This document shows, piece by piece, positions 1-12,100 of a DNA stretch of 64,000 nt. The notes under the pieces are model-generated. The model was given only the letters and a program-made list of their open reading frames with translations. It was not told the origin of the DNA and did not search any database. Origin of the DNA: Globodera rostochiensis (Eukaryota > Nematoda > Chromadorea > Rhabditida > Heteroderidae); assembly GCA_018350325.1 (NCBI GenBank), contig JAEVLN010000022.1:1302179-1366178 (forward strand), written 5' to 3'. Made by a program: the position numbers and the translations under genes. Each line of letters begins with the position of its first letter. Positions within the stretch are counted from its first letter, which is position 1.

Positions 1-2376
1 TACAGTAATTCTCCCAAACGGATGATGCTGTCTAGTCGCTAAATTAATGTAGGGAGAACTGGCTAAAAAAACAGTGAAATCTATTGAACAGTCGAATGCA
101 TTGTCTTCTGCACAATATTAAACAATAAAATGGTCATTCTGAGAGAGTTTCAGCTGAATTTACGGTAGATCATTGAAGTTTTGGGTATATATCAATCATT
201 AAATTTCCCACAATAATAAGCGGTGTTTTTTAAAATAATTTGGCTAGTCTAAGCAGACATATTTTACAGTAATTCTCCCAAACGGATGATGCTGTCTAGT
301 CGCTAAATTAATGTAGGGAGAACTGGCTAAAAAAACAGTGAAATCTATGGAACAGTCGAATGCATTGTCTTCTGCACAATATTAAACAATAAAATGGTCA
401 TTCTGAGAGAGTTTCAGCTGAATTTACGGTAGATCATTGAAGTTTTGGGTATATATCAATCATTAAATTTCCCACAATAATAAGCGGTGTTTTTTAAAAT
501 AATTTGGCTAGTCTAAGCAGACATATTTTACAGTAATTCTCCCAAACGGATGATGCTGTCTAGTCGCTAAATTAATGTAGGGAGAACTGGCTAAAAAAAC
601 AGTGAAATCTATGGAACAGTCGAATGCATTGTCTTCTGCACAATATTAAACAATAAAATGGTCATTCTGAAAGAGTTTCAGCTGAATTTACGGTAGATCA
701 TTGAAGTTTTGGGTATATATCAATCATTAAATTTCCCACAATAATAAGCGGTGTTTTTTAAAATAATTTGGCTAGTCTAAGCAGACATATTTTACAGTAA
801 TTCTCCCAAACGGATGATGCTGTCTAGTCGCTAAATTAATGTAGGGAGAACTGGCTAAAAAAACAGTGAAATCTATGGAACAGTCGAATGCATTGTCTTC
901 TGCACAATATTAAACAATAAAATGGTCATTCTGAGAGAGTTTCAGCTGAATTTACGGTAGATCATTGAAGTTTTGGGTATATATCAATCATTAAATTTCC
1001 CACAATAATAAGCGGTGTTTTTTAAAATAATTTGGCTAGTCTAAGCAGACATATTTTACAGTAATTCTCCCAAACGGATGATGCTGTCTAGTCGCTAAAT
1101 TAATGTAGGGAGAACTGGCTAAAAAAACAGTGAAATCTATGGAACAGTCGAATGCATTGTCTTCTGCACAATATTAAACAATAAAATGGTCATTCTGAGA
1201 GAGTTTCAGCTGAATTTACGGTAGATCATTGAAGTTTTGGGTATATATCAATCATTAAATTTCCCACAATAATAAGCGGTGTTTTTTAAAATAATTTGGC
1301 TAGTCTAAGCAGACATATTTTACAGTAATTCTCCCAAACGGATGATGCTGTCTAGTCGCTAAATTAATGTAGGGAGAACTGGCTAAAAAAACAGTGAAAT
1401 CTATGGAACAGTCGAATGCATTGTCTTCTGCACAATATTAAACAATAAAATGGTCATTCTGAGAGAGTTTCAGCTGAATTTACGGTAGATCATTGAAGTT
1501 TTGGGTATATATCAATCATTAAATTTCCCACAATAATAAGCGGTGTTTTTTAAAATAATTTGGCTAGTCTAAGCAGACATATTTTACAGTAATTCTCCCA
1601 AACGGATGATGCTGTCTAGTCGCTAAATTAATGTAGGGAGAACTGGCTAAAAAAACAGTGAAATCTATGGAACAGTCGAATGCATTGTCTTCTGCACAAT
1701 ATTAAACAATAAAATGGTCATTCTGAGAGAGTTTCAGCTGAATTTACGGTAGATCATTGAAGTTTTGGGTATATATCAATCATTAAATTTCCCACAATAA
1801 TAAGCGGTGTTTTTTAAAATAATTTGGCTAGTCTAAGCAGACATATTTTACAGTAATTCTCCCAAACGGATGATGCTGTCTAGTCGCTAAATTAATGTAG
1901 GGAGAACTGGCTAAAAAAACAGTGAAATCTATGGAACAGTCGAATGCATTGTCTTCTGCACAATATTAAACAATAAAATGGTCATTCTGAGAGAGTTTCA
2001 GCTGAATTTACGGTAGATCATTGAAGTTTTGGGTATATATCAATCATTAAATTTCCCACAATAATAAGCGGTGTTTTTTAAAATAATTTGGCTAGTCTAA
2101 GCAGACATATTTTACAGTAATTCTCCCAAACGGATGATGCTGTCTAGTCGCTAAATTAATGTAGGGAGAACTGGCTAAAAAAACAGTGAAATCTATTGAA
2201 CAGTCGAATGCATTGTCTTCTGCACAATATTAAACAATAAAATGGTCATTCTGAGAGAGTTTCAGCTGAATTTACGGTAGATCATTGAAGTTTTGGGTAT
2301 ATATCAATCATTAAATTTCCCACAATAATAAGCGGTGTTTTTTTAAATAATTTGGCTAGTCTAAACAGACATATGT
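1..2376. repeat. 264-bp tandem satellite, nine copies
   Basis: A 264-bp unit (landmark ACAGTAATTCTCCCAAACGG) recurs at 1, 265, 529, 793 and so on to about 2376, giving nine head-to-tail copies that differ by only a few substitutions, for example ctattgaac versus ctatggaac and gagagagtt versus gaaagagtt. The first and last copies share the ctattgaac variant. The unit is AT-rich with no long reading frame. The array starts before or at the window edge, so total copy number is unknown. The last copy decays at its end and runs directly into the mariner remnant. Confidence 0.97.
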
Positions 2377-2377
2377 T

Positions 2378-3231
2378 ACACGCGCATGTTGGCTGCCGAT
2401 TTCGACTGCGATCATTCCCAAATCGACAGAATTCTGGGCGAATTTTTTAAAAAAATGGCGCTGCAGTAAGTGGTTGCCCCACGATCTGACAGATCTGCAG
2501 AGACAACGGCGGGTGGAAATCGCTGCTCCACTGCTCCAACAACAACAGCAACGACCATTTCTCGACAGGATTCTGACTTTAGAGGAGAATGTATTCCCCT
2601 CGATAATTTACGACCGGAAAAGCAGTGGCTTTCCCCAGGAGAACAGGCCGTTCCGGTGCCGAAAATGGACCAGCGCCAGAAGAAGGTCCTCCTGTGTGTT
2701 TGGTGGCATAGGGGCGGCATTGTCTACTACCAGCTGCTCCGAATGCCACCATCGTCACGGCAGCACTCTACTGCGATCAGCTGGACAGAGTTCAGGAACA
2801 ATTGCGGCGCGGCACGGCAGGATGGCGACGACGAACAACTCCGGCCTTTCTGCATGACAACGCCAGACCGCACACTGCGCGCATCACGCAGCAGAAATTG
2901 GAAGAGCTGGGCTGGGAAGTTCTCCCCCACCCAGCTTACTCTCCCGACGCTGCCCCATCGGACTACCACCTGTTCCGATCGCTGGAGCACAGTCTGCGCG
3001 GACACAGCTTCGCCGACCAGGACGAGGTCGAACAGCACATCGACGACTTCTTCCAGGGAAAAACGAGGGACCTCTACGCCAGAGGGATTGACCAACTGCT
3101 GGAAAAATGGCAGCAGATGGTGAACAGTGATGGTGCATACTATTTTGATTGATTTTGGGATAGTTACTGATTTTTTATAAATTTATGAATGCAATGTTCG
3201 ATAAGGGTGACAGAACTTATACAACACCCCA
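2378..3231 (+). pseudogene. Mariner-family transposase remnant, 5'-truncated and frameshifted
   Basis: The three forward frames together spell a mariner/SETMAR-like transposase. A helix-turn-helix piece (SQIDRILGEF) is followed by an in-frame TAG at about 2467, then VPHDLTDLQRQRRVEI. The frame changes near 2620 to WLSPGEQAVPVPKMDQRQKK and LLCVWWHRGGIVYY, then again near 2735 to the catalytic C-terminal block with HDNARPHTA, EVLPHPAYSPDAAPSDYHLF and a terminal YYFD before the stop at about 3150. In mariners the third catalytic Asp lies in the SPDxAPSDYHLF block, which is present here. A possible right terminal inverted repeat lies at 3207-3231 (cagaacttatacaacacccc). No matching left end is visible because the satellite array abuts the coding remnant. 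The element cannot encode a full transposase. Confidence 0.93.
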
Positions 3232-3974
3232 ATATGTAGTCTTTTACATTCGCTGATCCGTTAACGGAAAATAAAATGTCGCAAACAAAAAAAGAATTTA
3301 AAAAAAAATCATTACACTTTCTTTCTGAATTTTTGCTTCAATTTCAGAATCTGATTTCTGGTTTTGAAAAAGGCTACCAGAGCGCATCCCTGTTCAATTG
3401 GGACACATTCGATCAACTGAACTGATCAACGATCACGGCTTGCCTCGCGCAGTCGGCAATCGAATGAGATTTTATTTGGCAAAATAAAACCATTGGCTGA
3501 TTACGTCAAATTACATACCCCCCCCCCCATTTCTCTCCCTCCAGCGACAAATAACCATCCCCCCCAGGACAATTCCGTCAGACAGACAGGAATTAGTGCA
3601 CAATTCACCGCCCCACAATTCCCCGCCCCCCGCCGCCACATTTTTTGCTGCTCGCCGGCGGGGATTTGTCGGCGGCTAGCCCAAAGCTCCCTCACTCAAC
3701 CGCCGCCACCAGCAGCAGCAGCCTCAGCAGCCCTCATTTGTGAATCTGTGGGGGGGGGGGGATTTGTTCCCGTTTCCGCCCCCGGGGCGGCTCAAAGAGA
3801 TCTTTCGAATGGAATTTTACTTATTCGATAAATTATTTTATGAGTGGCCAAATGAAGCAACGGGGCGACCGACGCCGGCGGCCATCTTTTGTCTTCGATA
3901 AAATAGTCTTTTTGGGGGATCCGAGGGAATAATTAATGGGCGGAGAAAGCCCCCCCCCCTACGGCGCTCTTTGA
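3232..3974. other. Intergenic, no gene recognised
   Basis: AT-rich sequence just after the mariner, then GC-rich sequence with short C and G homopolymers (for example 3520-3528 and 3751-3761). Open frames here are short and low-complexity. I see no conserved protein motif, RNA or clear repeat. Confidence 0.6.
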
Positions 3975-4215
3975 AATCAAATCCCCCGTCGCTGGAGGAA
4001 CAAACAGTTGGCCCCTCGGAAATTTTACATTTTAAACCAAATGATTGGCCTGAGCCGCCGCCGGCGTCGAGAAAATTTTTGGGGCCTCAAAACTAACCGA
4101 TCTTGAACGAGTTGCAGCCAAAACCGGCTACCGGCGAGTGGACCGACTAATGCTAAAATTGCTTTTATTGATTAATTTTGCCAAAAAAAAGAACATATTT
4201 TATTGATTGAACAGT

Positions 4216-5391
4216 TTAACTGTACATATTTTTGTTTCTTATCATTGTCAATTTGGCGACCGAGTGAAAGTTTATAAGTGAATGGGTGCGCCCAGCCCTG
4301 CGGGGAAGGGAATCGACCCAATGACGCTCACTCCCGTGTCCCTGCAAAATTGTTGTTTTAATACAATTCAAAATTTCTTCGGGACTATGGATCGTAAGTC
4401 CCGCGACCGGGGCACGTAAGGGCGGGGGCCACATGTCGGGGAAGGAACAACCCCTCGGGGATGGAGACGAACAACCCCTCGGGGATGGAGACGAACAACC
4501 CCTCGGGCATAGAGAAGAACAACCCTTCGGGGATGGAGAAGAACAACCCCTCGGGCATAGAGAAGAACAACCCTTCGGGGATGGAGAAGAACAACCCCTC
4601 GGGGATGGAGAAGAACAACCCCTCGGGGATGGAGACGAACAACCCCTCGGGCATAGAGAAGAACAACCCCTTGGGGATGGAGACGAATAACCCCTCGGGC
4701 ATGGAGACGAACAACCCCTCGGGGATGGAGACGAACAACCCCTCGGGCATGGAGACGAACAACCCCTCGGGGATGGAGACGAACAACCCCTCGGGGATGG
4801 AGACGAACAACCCCTCGGGGATGGAGACGAACAACCCCTCGGGCATAGAGAAGAACAACCCCTTGGGGATGGAGACGAACAACCCCTCGGGCATGGAGAC
4901 GAACAACCCCTCGGGGATGGAGACGAACAACCCCTCGGGCATGGAGACGAACAACCCCTCGGGGATGGAACCCCTCGGGCATGGAGACGAACAACCCCTC
5001 GGGGATGGAGACGAACAACCCCTCGGGCATGGAGACGAACAACCCCTCGGGGATGGAGACGAACAACCCCTCGGGCATGGAGACGAACAACCCCTCGGGG
5101 ATGGAGACGAACAACCCCTCGGGCATAGAGAAGAACAACCCCTCGGGGATGGAGGCGAACAACCCCTCGACAACCAACAATTGCAGGCCCCCCAAAGCAC
5201 AAAGTGCGCATGGCCTTAAAATCGGGGACAAATTGGGGGAGGGGGGGGGGGAATTCGGTGGCGGCGGCGCCGGGGGGTTTACCTCCGGTGGTGCGACATT
5301 TACGGGACGGACCAGCACCAAAATGACACACCACCAGACTAAAACAAAACAACAAAAAGCGTACCATTCGAAAGGATTTAACAAAAAGCAA
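4216..5391 (-). other. Possible secreted repeat ORF spanning the minisatellite (unproven)
   Basis: A minus-strand frame of 391 codons starts with a short hydrophobic stretch (MVRFLLFCFSLVVCHFGAG) that could act as a signal peptide. A proline-rich segment follows, then the 24-bp array read as VVRLHPRG- and PRGCSSPS-type repeats. Against a real gene: other minus frames (403 and 271 codons) and plus frames are equally open, the array contains a phase shift, and the right-arm copy lacks most of the repeat while the leader there diverges. It may be only an open minisatellite. I list it because signal peptide plus variable tandem repeat is a known layout of hypervariable cyst-nematode effectors (HYP family), to which I see no sequence match. 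Confidence 0.2.
4433..5172. repeat. 24-bp minisatellite, about 30 copies
   Basis: The unit is close to GGGGATGGAGACGAACAACC plus CCTC, with variants gggcatagagaag, ggggatggagaag and gggcatggagacg. Because 24 is a multiple of three, several frames on both strands stay open and give eight-residue repeats (METNNPSG on the plus strand; PRGCSSPS or EGLFVSIP on the minus strand). One irregular unit near 4968 shifts the phase. The equivalent position in the right arm (about 63476-63545) has only two or three units. Confidence 0.95.
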
Positions 5392-6117
5392 AACATTTTT
5401 TGTTTAGCAGAAAGTGTTAAACAATTGAACAAAACTTCCGAAAAAAAGTTATGGCCATTTAAGGTGAAAAGCCTTTGGCAATTTTTGTCCACAAATTTCC
5501 GCTTTGTGCCATGGCACTGACTGTTACAGACAGACACCTTTTTATGTACACAATTTGTTGTTTGTGTGTCCCTGTGCAAAATGCGTTTATTTAATTATTT
5601 TCTAATTAAATTCACAAAAAATATAAACAATTTTTTTTTAACACTGTGCCGTGCCGTGCCGTGAAAAATTCGCACTCAAAAGGGCATTTGTTTCCCCGGT
5701 TTCCGCCTGTTGGCACAAATTGTTGAAAAGGAAGTGAAATTTGGCTAGAAGAGGAAAAGCGGGGCGCCGACCGTTGTGTTAACGAAAGGGTGGGCAAAAG
5801 AGTCCCCCCCCCCCCTCCCCCCCGGGGGACACGTGCCCCCCCCCCCCCCCTCCAAGCAAATGGCTTTTCGATCCGATTTTTTCAGTTTTTTTGTACATTT
5901 TTTTTCATCACAGGACTGACCTTTTCTCGTCTGCTACATCTTCTTCGATTACAGAGGCCATCAACTTATTAATAAAACAACAATTTTTGCATAAATTGCT
6001 TTTATTCTTCCAAAAACGACAAAAAAACGCCAATACAAAAAGCCAAATAAAAAGTCGATCAGAGAAAGCACTTTTGATCGGACTCGGCAGTGATCAGTCA
6101 GTCCCATTTGATCAAAT

Positions 6118-9100
6118 ATGAACATTGCTGGGAGGGGCGAAGTGAGTGGCGTAGATGATGAACATGTTGATGAACCACGAGTAGCCATGGCCGCCGCCGC
6201 CTCCTCCTCGTCGTCTCCATATGACGACGACTTTGTCGCGTCTGTGCCAAATTTGGAGGAGGAACAGCACAAACTGGTGGTGGAAATGGAGGAGGACGCG
6301 GAGCAGCACCAGCAGCACCACCACCACCACCATGCACGGCCGTGTCAGCACCAACAGCAGCACCACCAGCAGCAACAGTGTCGGCCGGGTAACAGTTCAC
6401 CCCAATCCCTGCAAATGGGTGGCTCCGACGAGGGCAATAATGCCAGACAATCGCGCAGTGTTGGTGCCGATTCTTCCGATAGGGGTTTGTTGTGTTTGGT
6501 TTTTTGATTCCGCGCACCATCGAAATTTGTAATTCGATTTGGCAAATTCTTAAACAAAAATCACTCAAAATTGACGACATCAAGACCAAGCAGTACAGCA
6601 ACAACAACAAAAAGCATTTGCAGGGCCAAAGACCGCCAAATTCCTCAGCTTTTTGGAGCAGTTCACCCTGAGCACAATGTTCCGCATCTTCGGCCGCTTC
6701 GTCGGCACTTATCCAGTCGCTTTTTTGATCTCCTCGCTGATACTCTCTTCCCTGTCAGGTGCCGTACAATTTGGGGGGCTGAAAAAACAATCGGAAAAAA
6801 AAAATTCGCTTTTCCCATTCCATCGATTGGTTGAGCTTACCCATGAACACACTCAACACCATTCAGTGGGCATGTACAAGGTTGGTGATGTTGTTGAACC
6901 ACTTTTAATCAGAGAGTTGGGCGGCAAAATTCGGGACGCATTTGGCCACCCTGTCGAAATGCCGACGGCATTTTTTGGGCCCGTACAATTAGCCGGCCTG
7001 TCGAAATGCCGACGGCATTTTTGGGCCCGGACAATTAGCCGCCCTGTCGAAATGCCGGCGGCATTTTTTGGTCCCGGACAATTAGCCGCCCTGTCGAAAT
7101 GCCGGCGGCATTTTTTGGTCCCGGACAATTAGCCGCCCTGTCGAAATGCCGGCGGCATTTTTTGGGCCCGTACAATTAGCCGCCCTGTCGAAATGCCGGC
7201 GGCATTTTGGTCAAGAAAAATTGCCATCCCGGCACTTTCAACGCGCACTTTGGATGGAATAGAAAATTCTCATTGGTTCCAAACCAAATGCCGGCACGCC
7301 CGGACGCGGACCGAACACTGGCCTAATTTCAAACAAATTTCAGTTGGAGTTGAGGGACCGGGTCCGGGACGGGTACACGCCGTCCACGTCGTTGTCGCGC
7401 TATGAAACTGATGTGCTGAAGGAATTTCTTGGCTCTTCCGGTCAGAGTTTTTGGCACATTTTGGGCCAAAAATGGTAAAATAAAATTGAATCATTTTTTG
7501 CAGGCGATCCGCTGCTGACCACGGTGATGTTGCGGGCACGCGACGGGCACAGCATGCACAGACTGCGCTGGCTGGGCGAATGCGTGCAGCTGCACGACTT
7601 TTTGCGCAGAAACATTTCCGCCAACTTCGAGCAGGACGAGGTTCTTTGGGAATGGTCAATCTGTGCCCCCTCCCGCCCCCCGGGGGCATTTGGGTGTTAT
7701 GTTGGCACTTTTTGTGCCGGGGGGCTCCCCCGCTTTGAAAGCGAGGAATGTGATTGACGCGCCGAATTCAGCCCATTCGCTACTCGGACATATGTGGCCC
7801 GTTCTGCGATGCTAACATGGCCATCAATTACTTTCGGGTTTGTCCCCTCGGGGGGAGGGCATTTATTGATTGGTCAATAATCACTCGGAAGGATTCATTG
7901 GCATCCCAATTGGCACTTGTGAAGTCGGGCGGGCGGCCAAGTGCATCGCTCAACCTTACGTACCCAATCGCGCGGGTCAACGGCTTTGAGCTGCACCTGG
8001 AGAGGAATTTCTACGGTTTGTCAGTCGTCACCCCCGAGGGGATGGTTTGTTGGTGTTATGTCGGTGTCCGTTTGAGGTGTTCGAACCAAAAATGACGAGC
8101 GGAATAGGGCCAAGGACGCGGCGCTGATGAATGATGACCCGGAGGTTGCGGAACTTGGTCTGTCGTTGACAACGAGGGGTTGGAGGCGTTCAGTGGGATT
8201 CGGGGATCCCCGCTTTCGGGCATTTATCGGGGATGAACAAAAGAATTTCCCCCTCCCCCGTCCCCCCCCCCGTCGGCGTCCCCAAATTTCCCCCTCCCCC
8301 GTCCCCCCCCCCCGGCGGCTTCACAATTTCCCCCCTCCCCCGTCCCCGACTAAATTTGCACTTCCCCGTTTCCATCTGATCTGAAAAGCCTCGTCCCGTT
8401 CAACAGATGTGCTCACCGACATCCGGCACATTGAGGTTTGCGTGCCGACCGCTTTCGCCCCCGTCGAACTTCTCCCGCCCCCGCCCTATTAGGCCGTGAT
8501 GATGACATTCCGCGCGGACATTTCGCACCCGCGGGACGAGGCCAAAATGGCACATTGGGAAATGCGCGTCTACGAATTCTCGCGCCAATTTAACAATTCG
8601 ATGATTGAGGCAATTATATTAAAAAATTGGTTGAACGTCTCCGTTTTCTGTTGCTGTAGATGCTCGTGCTGGGCAGTGAAATTGTTGACCGCGAAATGGC
8701 CGCCGAAGCGGAGAGGACGGTGCCCTATTTTGTGATGGGTACAAATGCCGTGCCGTGATTTGTGGTCAAAAATCCCCCGCCGTTTAGGCTTCTTTTTCAT
8801 GTTCGGCTTTGCCGTGTACACCTTGCTGATCGGGGCGTTCATCTACGGCGTCATGGACTGGGCCAAGCCGCTGCTCGCGCTTGGGTAGGCGGCCAATTTT
8901 CTTGGCAAATTGGGCGTCATATTTTTGCGTAAAACTTGAAATTTTGTTATCCGGGCTATGAAAAAATTTAGGGAAATTTTCTAAAAACCAAAAAAAATTT
9001 TAAATTTTTTGTTTTGTTTAACAGAATTTGTCTGTGTCCCGTTCTGTCCGTCACCTCCACCTTCGGCGTGTGTACAATTGCTGGCCACCGGACAAATTCG

Positions 9101-12100
9101 CTGATGCTGATAATGCCCTTTCTGTAAGGGCACATAAACAAAAAACATTCACTGATCACTAGTGATCAAAAGGCCGGACAGACGGACACTTAAAAATAAT
9201 TCAGAATTTGTGGCATTGGCGTCAACGATGTGAGTTTTGAATGTTTGTCGTTGTTGTGAAACATTGACGAACTGTTTTTGATGCCACTTTTGCAGGCATT
9301 TCTAATGGCACATTCCTGGAATCGGTTGGCACGTCAGAAACTCGCGGCACCCCGCCGAATTGGGCTGGTCTTTGAGGAAGTGGGCCCCTCCATCACAATC
9401 ACCACGGTCTGTTTCCGAATCGTCCCGAACTCTTTCCGATCACTGACCGGTCACTGATCGTTTTCCCGTTTCTGATCACTGATTCTTATAGCTCCCCGTT
9501 CCGATACCGATTCTTATAGCCGACCGTTTCCGATCATTCCGTTTCTGATCACTGATTTTTATAGCCTTTCCGGCCATTAATGCTTGTCCCCCCCCCCCAC
9601 AGTTGACCAACGTAGTCACTTTCGCCATCGGCGCACTAACGCCCACCCCGGGTATGTAAAGGCCATCCATCCGCCTACAATTTCGTGCCTTCCCAATCTT
9701 CAGAGATTTCTGTTTTTTGCATGGCCACCGCCGTCGCGTTGGGCTTTGCCTACATTTACACGGTGAACTGCTCGAATTTCGTTGGCCCATTCCATCTCCC
9801 TGTTTATATCTCTGTTCAGCTGATGCTGTTCGCGCCGCTGATCTGTTTTGCCAACGTTGTGGAGGACAGAAAGCTGAAGAGGGACGGCTCGTCGACGTCC
9901 AAATGGGTCCGGGACGCCCGGGTTAAGGTCCGTGCCATGTTGTACTGCTTCAACATCGCCCCCCTCCCACTCCGACTTTTAGCTGAATTCCGCGTTCAGC
10001 CGTCTCTCTGACGCATACTGTGACTTGCTCACCAGCCGACTGTTTTGCTCCATGCTGTTTGTGGGCGTGTTGGTCTACTGGTACTTCGCGCTCACCGGCA
10101 CACTGAGCATCAACGCCAAGCTGGACACGGAAAAGATTTTGCCTCGGAACAGCCCACTTCTTGAGCCCCATCAATTGATCTCGCACATGGTGTGGACGGA
10201 GTTCTACCCGTTGACCATCCTGGTCAACAACCCCGTCGACATTCGGTCCAGCCGTCAGTTGGCCCGTCTCAACGCCATGCTGGACGACTTTGAAGGGCTT
10301 AAATTGTGCAAAGGTTGGGTAATGCCGCCGACAAACCTATCGCTCAACGGCATTTTTGACTGACCCTCCCCCCTCAAAGGCAAGCAGTTCACCATCTTCT
10401 GGTTACGGGAATATGCCGAGTACTTCGAGATGGCACGGCAATATGACTTCGATTATTTCGCCACCGACAATAGCACAGAAGAAGCTGATGTTGATGCTGT
10501 GGAGGCAGCACCTCGCTCAAATACGGGGCTCGATGTAAGTGAATTGGGATAAGCTGGAAGTGTTCTCGACGAATCAATCCCCGCAAGGGTTTTCGACAAA
10601 CCCCCGGAAGGGTTCTCGACCAATCTCCGGAAGGGTTCTCAACCAATCCCCGGAAGGGTTTTCGACCAATCCCCGGAAGATCCCCGGAAGGGTTTTCGAC
10701 CAATCCCCGGAAGATCCCCGGAAGGGTTTTCGACAAACCCCCGGAAGGACTCTCGACCAATCCCCGGAAGGCTTCTCAATCAATCCCCGGAAGAGTTTCA
10801 AGAAGGATTCTCGATCTGGATCGATCGGACCTTCGAGACTTCGAAGTTCGGACCCTGCCACTCTCTTCGCCTCATTCCAATACAGACTACTCAAATACAA
10901 CATTCAATATTACAGTATTCCCGCCTGGAACAATTTTTGTCGTCGCCCTTCCACAAGCACTTGCTCCCATTTCTCAAGTTTTCGCCATCCGTCAAAAGGC
11001 CAATGTAATTTGAATTGTTCCAACAATAAATTCAAAATTTATTCAAAAACTTGCCAAACTTTCGGCTAGTTTTGAAACCCTATTCTTAAAAAGAGTTGCT
11101 TTTAAGCTAATTTTTGGCCAATGCGTTAGCCAATTCAAAACCGATCAAAGAATTCGGGCTTCTTTCAGCACCGGCCTGGAGCAGCACACACCGGTGGCCA
11201 AGTTTTGCGTGTTGGTCACCTTCCACAACACAAGCGATTGGCAAAATCGCATTGAGCTGATGCAAGAATGGCGCGCGGTGGCCAAACGCTACGCCGATTT
11301 GAATGTCACCATTTGGGAGGTGCCCCCGGGGGGACAGAATGGGAGAAAAAGCCACCCTAATCAATTCTTTGATCAGGCGAACGGAATGTTTGTGGACCAA
11401 ATGCTCAGCCTGAAGACGCTTACGCTGCAGGTGCGGGCGGCTGTCGTTTTTGATCAGATTTTGTTTTGTTTTTTCGTTTCAATACCAAAAAGCCCCTGGG
11501 GGGATGGGGGACAGGATTCCATGGGTAAAAGCGATTTATACTAAACAATCTCTGCTTCTGGGGCATTCACGATGTGGGCATCAGGCTGAACGTGATTAAA
11601 AATAAATCCATGATCCGTGATCACGTCCTGCCCTGGTGGGCATGGGCACATCTTTCCGCGCACCTTCACGCGTGGGGGGTGGGGGTGGGTTAGCTGTTTA
11701 ATTGGCATACTCGAGAGTCTCGGACTCTGTCTCGAGTTAAGATTCTTTGATAAGCCCTTCCCAGCTTTCACTTTCTTGAGTGAAGATCATTTCATTTGTC
11801 TTTCAAATACGTCATCCCCCCCCCCCTCCCGTAGACGACCTTCCTGACGTTGGCCTGCATGGCGCTGGTGTGTGCCATCTTCATCCAAAATCCGTTGTCA
11901 GTGGTCACCGCTTCGTGTGCCATCGGTTCCATTTCCATCGGTGTCATTGGCTTTCTGTCCTGGTGGCATTTGCATTTGGATCCGGTAGAGCATGGCCTGG
12001 GGCTGATCTGATCCGATCAGATCTGATCAAACACCGCGCCTTTAAGGTCACGCTGAGCGCTGTTCTGATGTCCATCGGAATGAGCGTCGATTTCACGGCA

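Larger units (their letters stand above)
3975..7470 (+). repeat. Left arm of a long inverted duplication
   Basis: Read forward, this segment matches the reverse complement of 61108 to the window end. Shared blocks include the sequence around 4010-4130 (CAAATGATTGGCCTGAGCC), the 5260-5450 block, the polyC tract near 5805, PTR exons 1-2 and the intron minisatellite. Homology ends abruptly just after PTR exon 3, near 7470, within a shared TTTGGCACATTTTG stretch. The arms differ by scattered substitutions, small indels and minisatellite copy number. This makes the left arm about 0.6 kb longer than the visible right arm. The outer end of the pair lies beyond the window because the right arm is still homologous at base 64000. 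Confidence 0.95.

Noticed and set aside
7270..7689. Minus-strand frame of 139 codons, with a related one at 61074-61307
   Set aside because: Antisense shadow of PTR exons 3 and 4. Its apparent conservation in both arms comes from the inverted duplication.
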